DNA of 12,515 bases from the NCBI GenBank assembly GCA_938041705.1, contig CALISP010000047.1, positions 1 through 12,515 on the forward strand, read 5' to 3'. Position 1 is the stretch's first letter. Each line of letters opens with the position of its first letter. Under the pieces are notes generated by a model. It was not told the origin of the DNA, did no database searches, and saw only the letters and a program-made list of their open reading frames with translations. A program made the translations under genes and the position numbers. Below, one piece after another: positions 1-7,659 of this stretch. The DNA comes from an uncultured Cocleimonas sp. Lineage in GTDB: Bacteria; Pseudomonadota; Gammaproteobacteria; Thiotrichales; Thiotrichaceae.

Positions 1-354
1 CTTATTTATCAAACAAATAGGCTCATCGTCTAAATATTTTTGCTTTAACCCAGCAGCTACCATATCGGTATCACAGAGCAGATCGAATCCTGCTTCAAAC
101 CCTTCGAACGCTTTTTCAATAGCTCCTTCGCTGATACGAAGGTCCTCGACTATTGTCATATCCCCAGTAGCAATCAATATTTGTAATGCCAGTTCTTTTT
201 CTAAAGTAGATAAATGAGTTAAGTCAACTTTCTTGGTGACAGCTTCAAGTGCTAATTTTTGAATTATTTTTGGATTTTTTTCGTATTTAAGCATTTGTAA
301 GTTCATCTGTGACATCAAGACATCAGAAATGATCCAGGATAATAGTTTCGGCAT
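1..354 (-). CDS. Precorrin-8X methylmutase (CbiC/CobH)-like protein, N-terminal part, cut by window edge
   Basis: An open frame of 118 codons with no stop runs off the left edge. The translation matches the N-terminal half of the precorrin-8X methylmutase family. It has a YEKNPKII segment (residues 24-31, family pattern Y-x-x-[DN]-P-x-x-I), then LIATGDMTIVEDLRISEGAI (60-79), then CDTDMVAAGL (94-103), the usual substrate-pocket stretch. Authentic CbiC/CobH moves a methyl group from C-11 to C-12 of the corrin ring using a histidine in an 'IHA(T/C)G' motif (His43 in Pseudomonas denitrificans CobH). Here that position is Ile61, so normal catalysis is doubtful. No other cobalamin gene is visible. 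Neither the ATG at 354 nor an in-frame ATG at 369 has a clear Shine-Dalgarno, so the start is uncertain. Family membership is fairly sure; function is unknown, either a divergent paralogue or a decaying gene. Confidence 0.75.
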   Translation of the reverse strand, partial: MPKLLSWIISDVLMSQMNLQMLKYEKNPKIIQKLALEAVTKKVDLTHLSTLEKELALQILIATGDMTIVEDLRISEGAIEKAFEGFEAGFDLLCDTDMVAAGLKQKYLDDEPICLINK

Positions 355-536
355 TATAAGCGAAAACATAATAAAAACGTTAAAAACAAGCTAGCTTTTT
401 ATAAATACGTGACATCAAAATAATTTATTTTTTATAAATGAGTTTCAAAAATGATACTTTCTAATATCACTAAAAAATAGTCAGACAGTAAACCATATGT
501 TCATATTCAACTTTGAACTGTATCTTTTATTAGCAC

Positions 537-564
537 TTGCTTGCTCACTTAGTTAAAATAGAAT
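537..564 (+). promoter_or_regulatory. Putative sigma-70 promoter of purC
   Basis: A TTGCTT -35 element (537-542) and a TAGAAT -10 element (559-564) are separated by 16 bp. They lie 27 bases before the purC ATG in the spacer between purC and the divergent CbiC-like gene. This is pattern matching in AT-rich DNA, so confidence is moderate. No PurR-type operator was recognised. Confidence 0.4.
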
Positions 565-591
565 TTATTAAAATAGTAATTGTGAGCATTT

Positions 592-1476
592 ATGTCTGAT
601 CCCGTGTTTGAAACTAATTTAAAGCGTCTACCTTTGCTTGCTCGCGGCAAAGTACGTGACATTTATGAAGTCGATGAAAAGCACATGCTTATTGTAACGA
701 CTGATCGTCTATCAGCATTTGATGTAGTGCTACCTGAACCAATTCCCAATAAAGGAATTGTATTAACACAGGTTTCTAATTTTTGGTTCGAAAAACTGTC
801 ACACATTATCCCTAATCACTTTGCTGACTTAACTCTTAAAGACCTTAAAATAAGCAAAGAGGAAAGAGAAATACTCGAAGGCCGCAGTGTTATCGTTAAA
901 AAAATGAAGCCTCTACCTGTAGAAGCTATAGTTCGCGGTTATATCATAGGGTCTGGTTGGAAAGATTATCAAGCAACTGGACAGGTATGTGGCATAGAGC
1001 TAACTAAAGGATTAAAACAAGCAGAAAAATTACCAGAAATATTATTCACTCCTTCAACTAAAGCCGAAGTTGGTGGTCATGATGAAAATATTACGTTTAA
1101 GAAGATGCATGCTTTAGTGGGAGGATTTCTAGCAGATGAAGTAAAGCGGGTAAGTCTTCAGCTTTATAGTGAGGCTGCAGAATTTGCTTTAAGCAAAGGA
1201 ATAATAATTGCTGATACAAAATTTGAATTTGGTCTAGACGAAAATGGTCGCTTAACTCTAATTGATGAAATCTTATCACCAGATTCCTCTCGTTTTTGGC
1301 CAGCAAACGAATATCAAATAGGAACTAGCCCGCCATCGTTTGATAAACAGTTTATTCGAGACTATCTTGAAACTTTAGATTGGGATAAAACTCCGCCTGG
1401 TCCACATCTTCCACCTGAGATTTTATCCAAGAGTGCTGAAAAATACCAAGAAGTTGCATCACTATTATTAAACTAA
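592..1476 (+). CDS. purC: Phosphoribosylaminoimidazole-succinocarboxamide (SAICAR) synthase
   Basis: This cytoplasmic enzyme of de novo purine synthesis joins aspartate to carboxyaminoimidazole ribotide using ATP, giving SAICAR. The 294-residue protein is of the longer PurC form (yeast Ade1-like length) rather than the ~237-residue E. coli form. Visible motifs are the N-terminal nucleotide-binding GKVRDIYEV (19-27), TDRLSAFD (37-44), PNKGIVLTQ (52-60), the signature VRGYIIGSGW (114-123), KAEVGGHDENITF (157-169) and the C-terminal catalytic stretch ADTKFEFG (207-214) with LIDEILSPDSSRFW (223-236). It is complete, with the usual ATG just before the conserved N-terminus. Only a weak GAG precedes that start. 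It is the first plus-strand gene after the divergent CbiC-like gene. No other pur gene is nearby, so it probably has its own promoter. Confidence 0.96.
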   Translation: MSDPVFETNLKRLPLLARGKVRDIYEVDEKHMLIVTTDRLSAFDVVLPEPIPNKGIVLTQVSNFWFEKLSHIIPNHFADLTLKDLKISKEEREILEGRSVIVKKMKPLPVEAIVRGYIIGSGWKDYQATGQVCGIELTKGLKQAEKLPEILFTPSTKAEVGGHDENITFKKMHALVGGFLADEVKRVSLQLYSEAAEFALSKGIIIADTKFEFGLDENGRLTLIDEILSPDSSRFWPANEYQIGTSPPSFDKQFIRDYLETLDWDKTPPGPHLPPEILSKSAEKYQEVASLLLN

Positions 1477-1564
1477 GCAAAACTTAAAAGGTGCGGTGTT
1501 GTCTTAAATGTGTTGCTGTATAGTACAGTTCGCTAGATTATGATTAAAAATAAAGAGAAAATAA

Positions 1565-2470
1565 ATGAGTGCAACATTAGAAAACAAGCCAAAACTTCCA
1601 GGATTTATAAGCCTGCTGTTGGTGATTGCCTTGGGAATATCACTCGCAAAACTAATGTGGCTTGTGGTAACACCTCAACAAGAGTTAGTTCTTAATCCAC
1701 AAAATAGCAACGTTGTTACAATTGCTCAAAAAGAAGCTACAAATTATGGCAAGTTGATTGCTGATCAGCACATTTTTGGGGAAGTATTGATAAAAAAAGC
1801 ACCCATCAATAAAGTGACAAAGCCTGTAATCGCTAAACCTGTAAAGCCTAAAATTAAATTAAATGCGAAACTACAAGGAATTGTTGCATATAAATCAAAA
1901 GAAGGCTTTGCGTTAATCTCTAATAATAATGGCCCACAAAAAGTTTATAGCAAAGGAGACAGTATCCAAGAAGGAGTAGTAATAAGTAATATTTTCCCTA
2001 CAAAAGTTGTAGTTGATAATAATGGCAACGAAGAAACTTTATTATTACCCGTAAAAAATGATGGTAAGAAATCACGAGTTAAGCAAACTCAATCTTTACG
2101 AAATTTACCTGGCGCCAATATAGCTAAACCAGTTCCTGTAAATAACTCTAACACCGCTAAAGCACTAGATTTAAATCAATTTAGACAAGAAATCCTAACT
2201 AACCCGGCCAAATTAACAGATATTGTTAGAGCATCTCCTGCGATAATTAATGGCCAATTTATTGGCTTTCGCGTTCGATCGGGGAAAAATCGAAAACTAT
2301 TCAGACAGTTAAATTTTCGCGCAAATGACATCATCACTGAAGTTAATGGAATCTTACTCGATGACGCCAACAAAGGTATTGAAGTATTAGCCCAACTAGA
2401 AAGCGCAACAAGCCTTTCAATAAAAGTAAAGCGAGGCAATCAAGAAGTATTCATAGATCATTCGTTTTAG
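1565..2470 (+). CDS. gspC: Type II secretion system inner-membrane protein C (GspC-like) with HR and PDZ domains
   Basis: GspC is a bitopic inner-membrane protein that links the inner-membrane platform of the type II secretion system to the outer-membrane secretin GspD. The 301-residue protein shows the expected order: a short cytoplasmic N-terminus, one membrane helix (about 12-35), the family-typical DQHIFGEV (67-74), a Lys/Pro-rich linker (about 77-98), a homology-region domain (about 99-162, with LQGIVAYKSKEGFALI) and a C-terminal PDZ domain (about 205-298, with FRANDIITEVNGILLDD). Length is normal for GspC. Unusually, no gspD or other gsp gene follows; the next gene is apbE, 43 bases downstream and probably cotranscribed. 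Scattered type II secretion loci are known in Legionella. The family call rests on architecture and motifs. A regulatory PDZ protein of GspC origin is the main alternative. Confidence 0.8.
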   Translation: MSATLENKPKLPGFISLLLVIALGISLAKLMWLVVTPQQELVLNPQNSNVVTIAQKEATNYGKLIADQHIFGEVLIKKAPINKVTKPVIAKPVKPKIKLNAKLQGIVAYKSKEGFALISNNNGPQKVYSKGDSIQEGVVISNIFPTKVVVDNNGNEETLLLPVKNDGKKSRVKQTQSLRNLPGANIAKPVPVNNSNTAKALDLNQFRQEILTNPAKLTDIVRASPAIINGQFIGFRVRSGKNRKLFRQLNFRANDIITEVNGILLDDANKGIEVLAQLESATSLSIKVKRGNQEVFIDHSF

Positions 2471-2513
2471 ACCTATTCATATACTTTAAAATTTGATTTT
2501 CCACAATCTACCA

Positions 2514-3569
2514 ATGTTTAAAAAACTTATATCTGCCATTTTTCTTCTGATAATAATTACTTTAACTAGTTCTTGCGACTCTACTAATTCTGACTCAGAC
2601 CCTAAAAAAATTAAAACCTTACTTCAAGGTAAGACTATGGGGACGACTTATCATATTGCGGTCGTTCATTCTAAAGATACCGTAATTGATAAAAAGATAC
2701 TCCATAATAATATCGATCAATTATTAGTAGATCTCAATAAACAAGTTTCAACATATATACCAAGCTCACAAATTAGCTTGTTTAATCAGACTAAAAATAC
2801 TAATTGGATAGCAGTAAACAAAGATTTCTTTGAAATTGTTAAAGCATCACAAAATGTTAGTGAAATCAGTGCAGGTAACTTCGATATTAGCATTTCACCA
2901 TTAGTTAATTTATGGGGCTTTGGAGTTAAGACTCATGATAAGTCTCCAAGTGAAAAGCAAATACAACAAGCTATTGCTAAAATTGGCTATAAACAGTTAG
3001 AGTTAAATTCTGAACAATCATCGCTCAGAAAATTAAATGCAGAATTGCATATTGATTTATCCGCAATTGCCAAGGGCTTTGCTGTCGACAAAGTAAGTCA
3101 ATTATTAAGTAATAGAGGCTTATCCAATCACCTTATAGAGATTGGTGGAGAATTAAGAGTCAGTGGAACAAATCAATCAGATAAAAAATGGAGAATAGCA
3201 GTCGAACAACCGGATCTAACAACTACAATTGCAAAACATGGTTTAGAAATTACCAATCGTGCAGTAGCCACATCAGGTGATTATCGCAATTACTTTGTTG
3301 AAAAGGGTATACGCCGCTCTCACATTATTGATCCCAAAACTGGTTACCCAATAAAGCATAACCTTGCCTCTGTGACCGTTATTCATGATTCAACAATGTT
3401 GGCAGATGCATACGCTACTGCGCTATTAGTAATGGGTGAGAAGAAAGGCAAGTTATTTGCTGAAGAAAATAGTTTAGATGTATTAATGATTATTCGAAGC
3501 CCTAATATTGAATCTGAAAATGGCTCAGAGAAATTTGAATTTTGGAGTAGCTCAAAACTCTTTAAATAA
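2514..3569 (+). CDS. apbE: FAD:protein FMN transferase, probable lipoprotein
   Basis: ApbE proteins attach FMN from FAD to Ser/Thr residues of extracytoplasmic flavoproteins such as subunits of Na+-NQR and Rnf, acting at the outer face of the inner membrane. The ATG at 2514 gives 351 residues. It starts with a signal peptide (MFKK, then a hydrophobic run at 5-18) ending in TSSC, a non-ideal lipobox with Cys21. Family motifs follow: GKTMGTTYHI (39-48), STYIPSSQISLFN (79-91), GNFDISISPLVNLWGFG (121-137), HIDLSAIAKGFAVD (179-192), IEIGGELRVSG (208-218), ATSGDYRNY (252-260), HIIDPKTGYPI (270-280) and the metal-binding ADAYATALLVMG (297-308). A TTG start at 2493 is possible but would put seven extra residues before the signal peptide. 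Neither start has a clear Shine-Dalgarno. No nqr or rnf genes, the usual partners, are in the window. Confidence 0.93.
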   Translation: MFKKLISAIFLLIIITLTSSCDSTNSDSDPKKIKTLLQGKTMGTTYHIAVVHSKDTVIDKKILHNNIDQLLVDLNKQVSTYIPSSQISLFNQTKNTNWIAVNKDFFEIVKASQNVSEISAGNFDISISPLVNLWGFGVKTHDKSPSEKQIQQAIAKIGYKQLELNSEQSSLRKLNAELHIDLSAIAKGFAVDKVSQLLSNRGLSNHLIEIGGELRVSGTNQSDKKWRIAVEQPDLTTTIAKHGLEITNRAVATSGDYRNYFVEKGIRRSHIIDPKTGYPIKHNLASVTVIHDSTMLADAYATALLVMGEKKGKLFAEENSLDVLMIIRSPNIESENGSEKFEFWSSSKLFK

Positions 3570-3612
3570 CTATTCAGATTAAAAAACACTTAAACCCTCA
3601 AAAAATCAATTA

Positions 3613-3663
3613 ACAAAGGACACCCCCCGACTTTTATACTAAAAGTTAGAGGGTGTCCTTTGT
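3613..3663. terminator. Long hairpin after apbE, probable terminator or transcription barrier
   Basis: A perfect 13-bp outer stem (3613-3625 with 3651-3663) encloses a second 7-bp stem (3630-3636 with 3640-3646, loop TAC). A partly paired internal loop containing CCCG lies between them. It sits 43 bases after the apbE stop in the convergent apbE/fba spacer. No strong T-run follows on either strand, so it is not a textbook intrinsic terminator. Its left half carries one copy of the C6 motif found again upstream of tkt. Confidence 0.55.
3620..3639 (+). repeat. Dispersed C6 motif, copy 1
   Basis: The sequence ACACCCCCCGACTTTTATAC lies inside the long hairpin at 3613-3663. On the opposite strand, 10918-10938 carries almost the same sequence, with one base change and one extra T. 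A chance match of this length within 12.5 kb is very unlikely. Its function is unknown. Confidence 0.5.
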
Positions 3664-3677
3664 GATTCTTGCAGACA

Positions 3678-3707
3678 TTAAAAAGGGTGCTAATGCACCC
3701 TTTTTAA
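3678..3707. terminator. Bidirectional rho-independent terminator between apbE and fba
   Basis: A perfect 13-bp stem (3678-3690 with 3695-3707) with loop TAAT carries a GGGTGC/GCACCC core. It is flanked by an A-run on the left and a T-run on the right, so RNA from either strand ends the stem in U residues. It lies 17 bases beyond the fba stop and about 108 bases after the apbE stop, exactly where two convergent transcripts should be stopped. Confidence 0.9.
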
Positions 3708-3723
3708 ACGAAATAAAAAATAT

Positions 3724-4788
3724 CTAAGCTATCTTCTGATCCAACTCGCCGCTAGCGTAACGTTGCTGCATCACTTCTAATGACAATGGTGTAATCTTTG
3801 AAGCATTACCTGCACATCCAAATGCTTCATAGCGTGCTTTGCAGATTTCTTTCATCGCTTTTGTAGATTCTTTTAAGAACTTACGCGGATCAAAGTTAGC
3901 AGGGCTGTCACAGAAGTGTTTACGAATAGAACCTGTTGAAGCCATACGTAAATCAGTGTCAATATTGACTTTAGCAACACCATTTTTCAAACCTTCAACG
4001 ATCTCAGCAACTGGAACACCATAAGTTTGGCCCATATCTCCACCATAGTTATTGATAATATTTAACCAATCTTGTGGTACTGATGACGAACCATGCATAA
4101 CTAAATGGGTATTTGGAAGACGCTCATGTATTTCTTTTATGCGGTCGATTCTTAGAATGTCTCCATCGGGCTCTTTAGTGAATTTATACGCACCATGTGA
4201 AGTACCAATCGCAATCGCAAGAGCATCAACATTCGTTGCTCTAACAAAATCAGCGGCTTCTTCAACAGATGTTAGCAGCATGTCCATATCGAGTTTGCCT
4301 TCTGCACCATGCCCATCTTCTTCGCCCATTTCTCCTGTCTCAAGCGAACCTAAGCAACCTAATTCACCTTCAACGGAAACACCACCAGCATGAGCCATTT
4401 TCACTACTTCGGCTGTTACTGCAACGTTATATTCAAAACTAGCAGGTGTCTTGCAGTCTGCTTCAAGTGAACCATCCATCATTACCGAAGTAAAACCTGA
4501 CTGAATCGAACGCAAACAAATCGCAGGCTCAGAACCATGATCTTGATGCATTGCAATTGGAAGATGCGGATACATTTCGTTTGCTGCAAGAATAAGGTGA
4601 CGCAAAAAAGGCTCGCCTGCATAAGAACGCGCTCCAGCCGACCCTTGCAAGATAACGGGAGAATTTGTCTCATCCGCTGCTTGCATAATCGCTTGGACTT
4701 GTTCCATGTTATTTACATTAAACGCCGGCATGCCGTAGCCATTTTCGGCAGCATGATCCAATATTTGTCTCATTGATATTAATGCCAT
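3724..4788 (-). CDS. fba: Class II fructose-bisphosphate aldolase
   Basis: This zinc enzyme reversibly condenses dihydroxyacetone phosphate and glyceraldehyde 3-phosphate to fructose 1,6-bisphosphate, serving glycolysis, gluconeogenesis and, in autotrophs, the Calvin cycle. The 354-residue protein is complete and belongs to the IIB/CbbA-type branch, judging by its short N-terminus. Asp83 and His84 in MHQDHGSE are the proton-donor and zinc positions. Other zinc-site histidines are His198 in GTSHGAYK and His232 in MHGSSSVP. Further family features are the GELGCLGSLETGE loop (141-153) and the NVDALAIAIG segment (186-195). A GAGGA ribosome-binding site precedes the ATG. It is last in the tkt-gap-pgk-pyk-fba series, 47 bases after pyk, and no promoter was recognised in that spacer, so it is probably cotranscribed. 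The bidirectional hairpin follows it. Confidence 0.96.
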   Translation of the reverse strand: MALISMRQILDHAAENGYGMPAFNVNNMEQVQAIMQAADETNSPVILQGSAGARSYAGEPFLRHLILAANEMYPHLPIAMHQDHGSEPAICLRSIQSGFTSVMMDGSLEADCKTPASFEYNVAVTAEVVKMAHAGGVSVEGELGCLGSLETGEMGEEDGHGAEGKLDMDMLLTSVEEAADFVRATNVDALAIAIGTSHGAYKFTKEPDGDILRIDRIKEIHERLPNTHLVMHGSSSVPQDWLNIINNYGGDMGQTYGVPVAEIVEGLKNGVAKVNIDTDLRMASTGSIRKHFCDSPANFDPRKFLKESTKAMKEICKARYEAFGCAGNASKITPLSLEVMQQRYASGELDQKIA

Positions 4789-4822
4789 GTTATTTCCTCA
4801 TTTAATAACATCATAAAAATTA

Positions 4823-4843
4823 TTCGATACATACTTTATCGAA
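4823..4843 (-). terminator. Weak hairpin at the pyk stop codon
   Basis: TTCGATA (4823-4829) and TATCGAA (4837-4843) form a perfect 7-bp stem around a 7-base loop that includes part of the pyk stop codon. On the minus strand a T5 run follows after a few bases. The stem is AT-rich, so at most it attenuates transcription between pyk and fba; it could equally be an mRNA-stabilising structure. Confidence 0.3.
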
Positions 4844-6275
4844 CGTGATCGCCTACTCGTATGACCTTCATTTGGTTAGTACCACCATCAGTACCAGCTC
4901 CTAATAAGTCACCACGAGTGATGATGACAAGATCACCATCACTTACTATTTTGTCTTCTATCAGGTGATCCACAACGATTCGGTTTGCTTGTCGTGAGTC
5001 TGTCATTTTTTCATGCATATATACAGGATATACACCACGATACATAGCAACCTTTCGACAGGTTTTCTTATGTTTAGTCATGGCATAAATTGGAATACCC
5101 GAACTAATTCGCGACATCCATAACACTGTTGAGCCCGACTCAGTTAAAGCACCAATACCTTTTACGCCCATATGGTTAGCAGCATACATGGTTGACATAG
5201 CGATGCCTTCATCAATCCGATCAATGTGTATACCTATACGATGTTTAGACTTTTTACCTGATTTTTCAGCCTCTTCACAAATATTAGCCATCGCCTCAAC
5301 GACTTTAGCAGGATGTTTACCCATGGCGGTTTCACCTGAAAGCATGACTGCATCTGTTCCATCCATCACGGCATTTGCAACATCAAAAACTTCTGCACGA
5401 GTTGGAATCGTATTTTCGATCATGGTTTCCATCATCTGTGTGGCCGTTATGACAACACAATTCAAGGTCCGCGCACGCTTAATCAACTTTTTTTGCATTA
5501 GCGGTAAACTGGCATCACCTATTTCCACCCCAAGATCGCCTCGGGCAACCATGATGACATCTGATGCTAAAATAATTTCATCTAACACTGGCTGTACAAC
5601 CGCTTCTGCGCGTTCAATTTTTGACACAATGGCAGCGTCACCACCTGCGTCATGTAGCAAAGCACGAGCTAAATTTAAGTCTTCAGCATTTCTTGGGAAA
5701 GATACCGCTAAGAAATCCACACCAATTTTTGCTGCAGTTTTAATGTCCTCTTTGTCTTTTTCAGTTAATGCTTCTGCTGAAATGCCACCCCCACGTTTGT
5801 TGATGCCTTTATTATTGGATAGAGCACCACCAACAATAACTGTGGTATGTATTTCATGACCTTTAACTTCTCTTACTTGTAATACTATTCTGCCATCGTC
5901 CAATAAAAGCTCGTCACCAGATTCAACATCACGTGGAAGGTCTTTATAAGCTATGCCAACACGCTCTTGTGTACCTGCATATTTATCTAAACTTGAGTCT
6001 AAGATGAAAGTATCGCCATCATTAATAATGACTTTATCATTTTCAAAGCGCTCGATACGTATTTTTGGGCCCTGTAGGTCACCTAAAATAGCCACAACTT
6101 TACCAAGTCTTTCAGCTGCATCTCTCACCATTTGAGCACGTTTTATGTGATCGTTTGCTTCGCCATGAGAAAAATTCATGCGAACTACATCAACACCCGC
6201 TGCAAGCATTTCCTGAATTGACTCTGGCGTGTCAGTTGCAGGCCCCATTGTTGCTACTATTTTTGTTCTTCTCAT
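4836..6275 (-). CDS. pyk: Pyruvate kinase, PykA (type II) class
   Basis: Pyruvate kinase moves phosphate from phosphoenolpyruvate to ADP, giving pyruvate and ATP in the last step of glycolysis. The 479-residue protein is close in length and motif spelling to E. coli PykA (480 aa). It has RRTKIVATMGPATD (2-15), RMNFSHG (32-38), ILGDLQGPKIRI (63-74), the B-domain region (about 70-168), LSNNKGIN (152-159), SKIERAEAV (218-226) with catalytic Lys219 and metal ligand Glu221, ARGDLGVEIGD (244-254) with Asp247, and TATQMMETM followed by NTIPTRAEVFDVANAV. The C-terminal allosteric domain is intact. The ATG at 6275 matches the family start. It is preceded by an A-rich leader with no recognisable Shine-Dalgarno. 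It lies 60 bases after pgk and is probably translated from a shared transcript. Confidence 0.96.
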   Translation of the reverse strand: MRRTKIVATMGPATDTPESIQEMLAAGVDVVRMNFSHGEANDHIKRAQMVRDAAERLGKVVAILGDLQGPKIRIERFENDKVIINDGDTFILDSSLDKYAGTQERVGIAYKDLPRDVESGDELLLDDGRIVLQVREVKGHEIHTTVIVGGALSNNKGINKRGGGISAEALTEKDKEDIKTAAKIGVDFLAVSFPRNAEDLNLARALLHDAGGDAAIVSKIERAEAVVQPVLDEIILASDVIMVARGDLGVEIGDASLPLMQKKLIKRARTLNCVVITATQMMETMIENTIPTRAEVFDVANAVMDGTDAVMLSGETAMGKHPAKVVEAMANICEEAEKSGKKSKHRIGIHIDRIDEGIAMSTMYAANHMGVKGIGALTESGSTVLWMSRISSGIPIYAMTKHKKTCRKVAMYRGVYPVYMHEKMTDSRQANRIVVDHLIEDKIVSDGDLVIITRGDLLGAGTDGGTNQMKVIRVGDHVR

Positions 6276-6335
6276 ATTTTCTATAATTTTAGTTTAAAAA
6301 AAACAGTTTACACTGGAATTATGACACAAGTATTT

Positions 6336-7529
6336 TTACTCGGAGCGCATAGTCTTTGCTCGCTCTTCAAGCATCGCTACTACAGGTAATTTTTTACCCT
6401 CAAGAAATTCTAGAAAAGAACCTCCACCTGTAGAGATATAAGATACTTTGTCAGCAATGTCGTATTTATCGACAGCAGCTAAAGTATCACCACCACCAGC
6501 TACAGAAAAACCTTCTGATTCGGCAATTGCCATAGCGATTGTTTTAGTGCCTTCACCGAACTGATCAAATTCGAATACACCAACAGGCCCATTCCATACA
6601 ATAGTACCTGCATTTTTAATTACTTCCACAAGTTCTGCTGCTGATTTAGGTCCAATATCGAACACCATGTCGTCATCGTTTACTTCATCAACATTCTTTA
6701 TCGTTGCAGCAGCGCTCTCAGAAAACTCCTTTGCACAAACTACGTCTACTGGCACTGGAATATCACCACCATTAGCTTGTGCTGCAGCTTTCAGTTGTTT
6801 GGCTGTAACAAGTAAATCTGCTTCGTATAGTGACTTACCTACATTATGGCCTTCAGCGGCAATAAATGTGTTCGCAATACCACCACCAACAATCAATTGA
6901 TCCACCACTTTTGACAAAGATTCTAGAACTGTTAGCTTTGTTGAAACCTTTGAGCCACCCACCAATGCAACCATCGGACGAGCTGGATTATCAAGCGCTT
7001 TACCTAAGGCCTCTAATTCGCCCGATAATAAAGGCCCAGCACAAGCCGTAGGAGCAAATTTACCAACACCGTGCGTTGATGCTTGTGCTCGATGCGCTGT
7101 ACCGAAAGCATCCATAACATAAATATCACAAAGGTCTGCGTATTGCTTTGATAGGCTTTCATCATTGGCTTTTTCACCAACGTTAAAACGAACATTTTCT
7201 AATAAAACGACTTCGCCATTGGCAATATCTGAGGAATTACCAACATAATCAGAAACTAGTTTCACCTCAGCACCTAACAAATCACCTAGATAATCAGCGA
7301 CAGGAGCTAAAGAATACTGCTCTTCAGGAGAACCTTCTGTTGGTCTACCTAAATGAGACATAATCATGACCTTTGCGCCTGCATTTCTTGCCGCTTCAAT
7401 CGTAGGTAGCGAAGCGCGAATACGCTTATCAGAAGTTACCTTTCCATCTTTAATAGGTACGTTTAAATCTTGTCGAATGAGCACGCGTTTGCCTGCAAGA
7501 TCTAGATCAATCATTTTGATTACAGACAT
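6336..7529 (-). CDS. pgk: Phosphoglycerate kinase
   Basis: Phosphoglycerate kinase reversibly transfers phosphate between 1,3-bisphosphoglycerate and ADP. It forms ATP in glycolysis and consumes ATP in gluconeogenesis or carbon fixation. The complete 397-residue protein begins with the signature RVLIRQDLNVP (15-25). It contains SHLGRP (58-63), LLENVRF (109-115), DAFGTAHRAQAS (140-151), GGSKVSTK (191-198), a central linker, WNGPVGVFEF (313-322) and the nucleotide-binding GGGDTLAAV, with GGGSFLEFLEGK near the C-terminus. The last residues (ERAKTMRSE) make it slightly longer than E. coli Pgk (387 aa). An AAGGAT ribosome-binding site precedes the ATG. Unlike its neighbours it follows a 233-base spacer with a promoter-like sequence, so it probably heads a pgk-pyk-fba transcript. 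Confidence 0.96.
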   Translation of the reverse strand: MSVIKMIDLDLAGKRVLIRQDLNVPIKDGKVTSDKRIRASLPTIEAARNAGAKVMIMSHLGRPTEGSPEEQYSLAPVADYLGDLLGAEVKLVSDYVGNSSDIANGEVVLLENVRFNVGEKANDESLSKQYADLCDIYVMDAFGTAHRAQASTHGVGKFAPTACAGPLLSGELEALGKALDNPARPMVALVGGSKVSTKLTVLESLSKVVDQLIVGGGIANTFIAAEGHNVGKSLYEADLLVTAKQLKAAAQANGGDIPVPVDVVCAKEFSESAAATIKNVDEVNDDDMVFDIGPKSAAELVEVIKNAGTIVWNGPVGVFEFDQFGEGTKTIAMAIAESEGFSVAGGGDTLAAVDKYDIADKVSYISTGGGSFLEFLEGKKLPVVAMLEERAKTMRSE

Positions 7530-7574
7530 TGAGATTATCCTTTTAGATTATTATTAATAAGTTACATGTTGTGA

Positions 7575-7602
7575 ATTACATGCTACTAATTATTTGCGTC
7601 AA
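7575..7602 (-). promoter_or_regulatory. Putative sigma-70 promoter of pgk
   Basis: Read on the minus strand, TTGACG (7602-7597) and TGTAAT (7580-7575) each match the consensus at five of six positions and are 16 bp apart. Transcription would start near 7568, about 40 bases before the pgk ATG. It is the best-matching promoter I can see in the tkt-to-fba block. Confidence 0.55.
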
Positions 7603-7659
7603 TTATTATTAAATAAATAATCTGAAACACTCTTAACTAAGATTTTTTAATAAAAAAAC

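Noticed and set aside
542..588. Inverted repeat TGCTCAC/GTGAGCA flanking the purC -10 region, with AATTGTGAGC resembling a lac operator half-site
   Set aside because: Only 7 bp with a 33-base spacer in AT-rich DNA, and there is no lac-type regulator or sugar operon nearby. Most likely chance.
5188..5859. A long open frame on the plus strand (223 codons) opposite pyk
   Set aside because: It lies entirely antisense to a clearly conserved pyruvate kinase gene and its translation shows no recognisable motif. It is a shadow frame.
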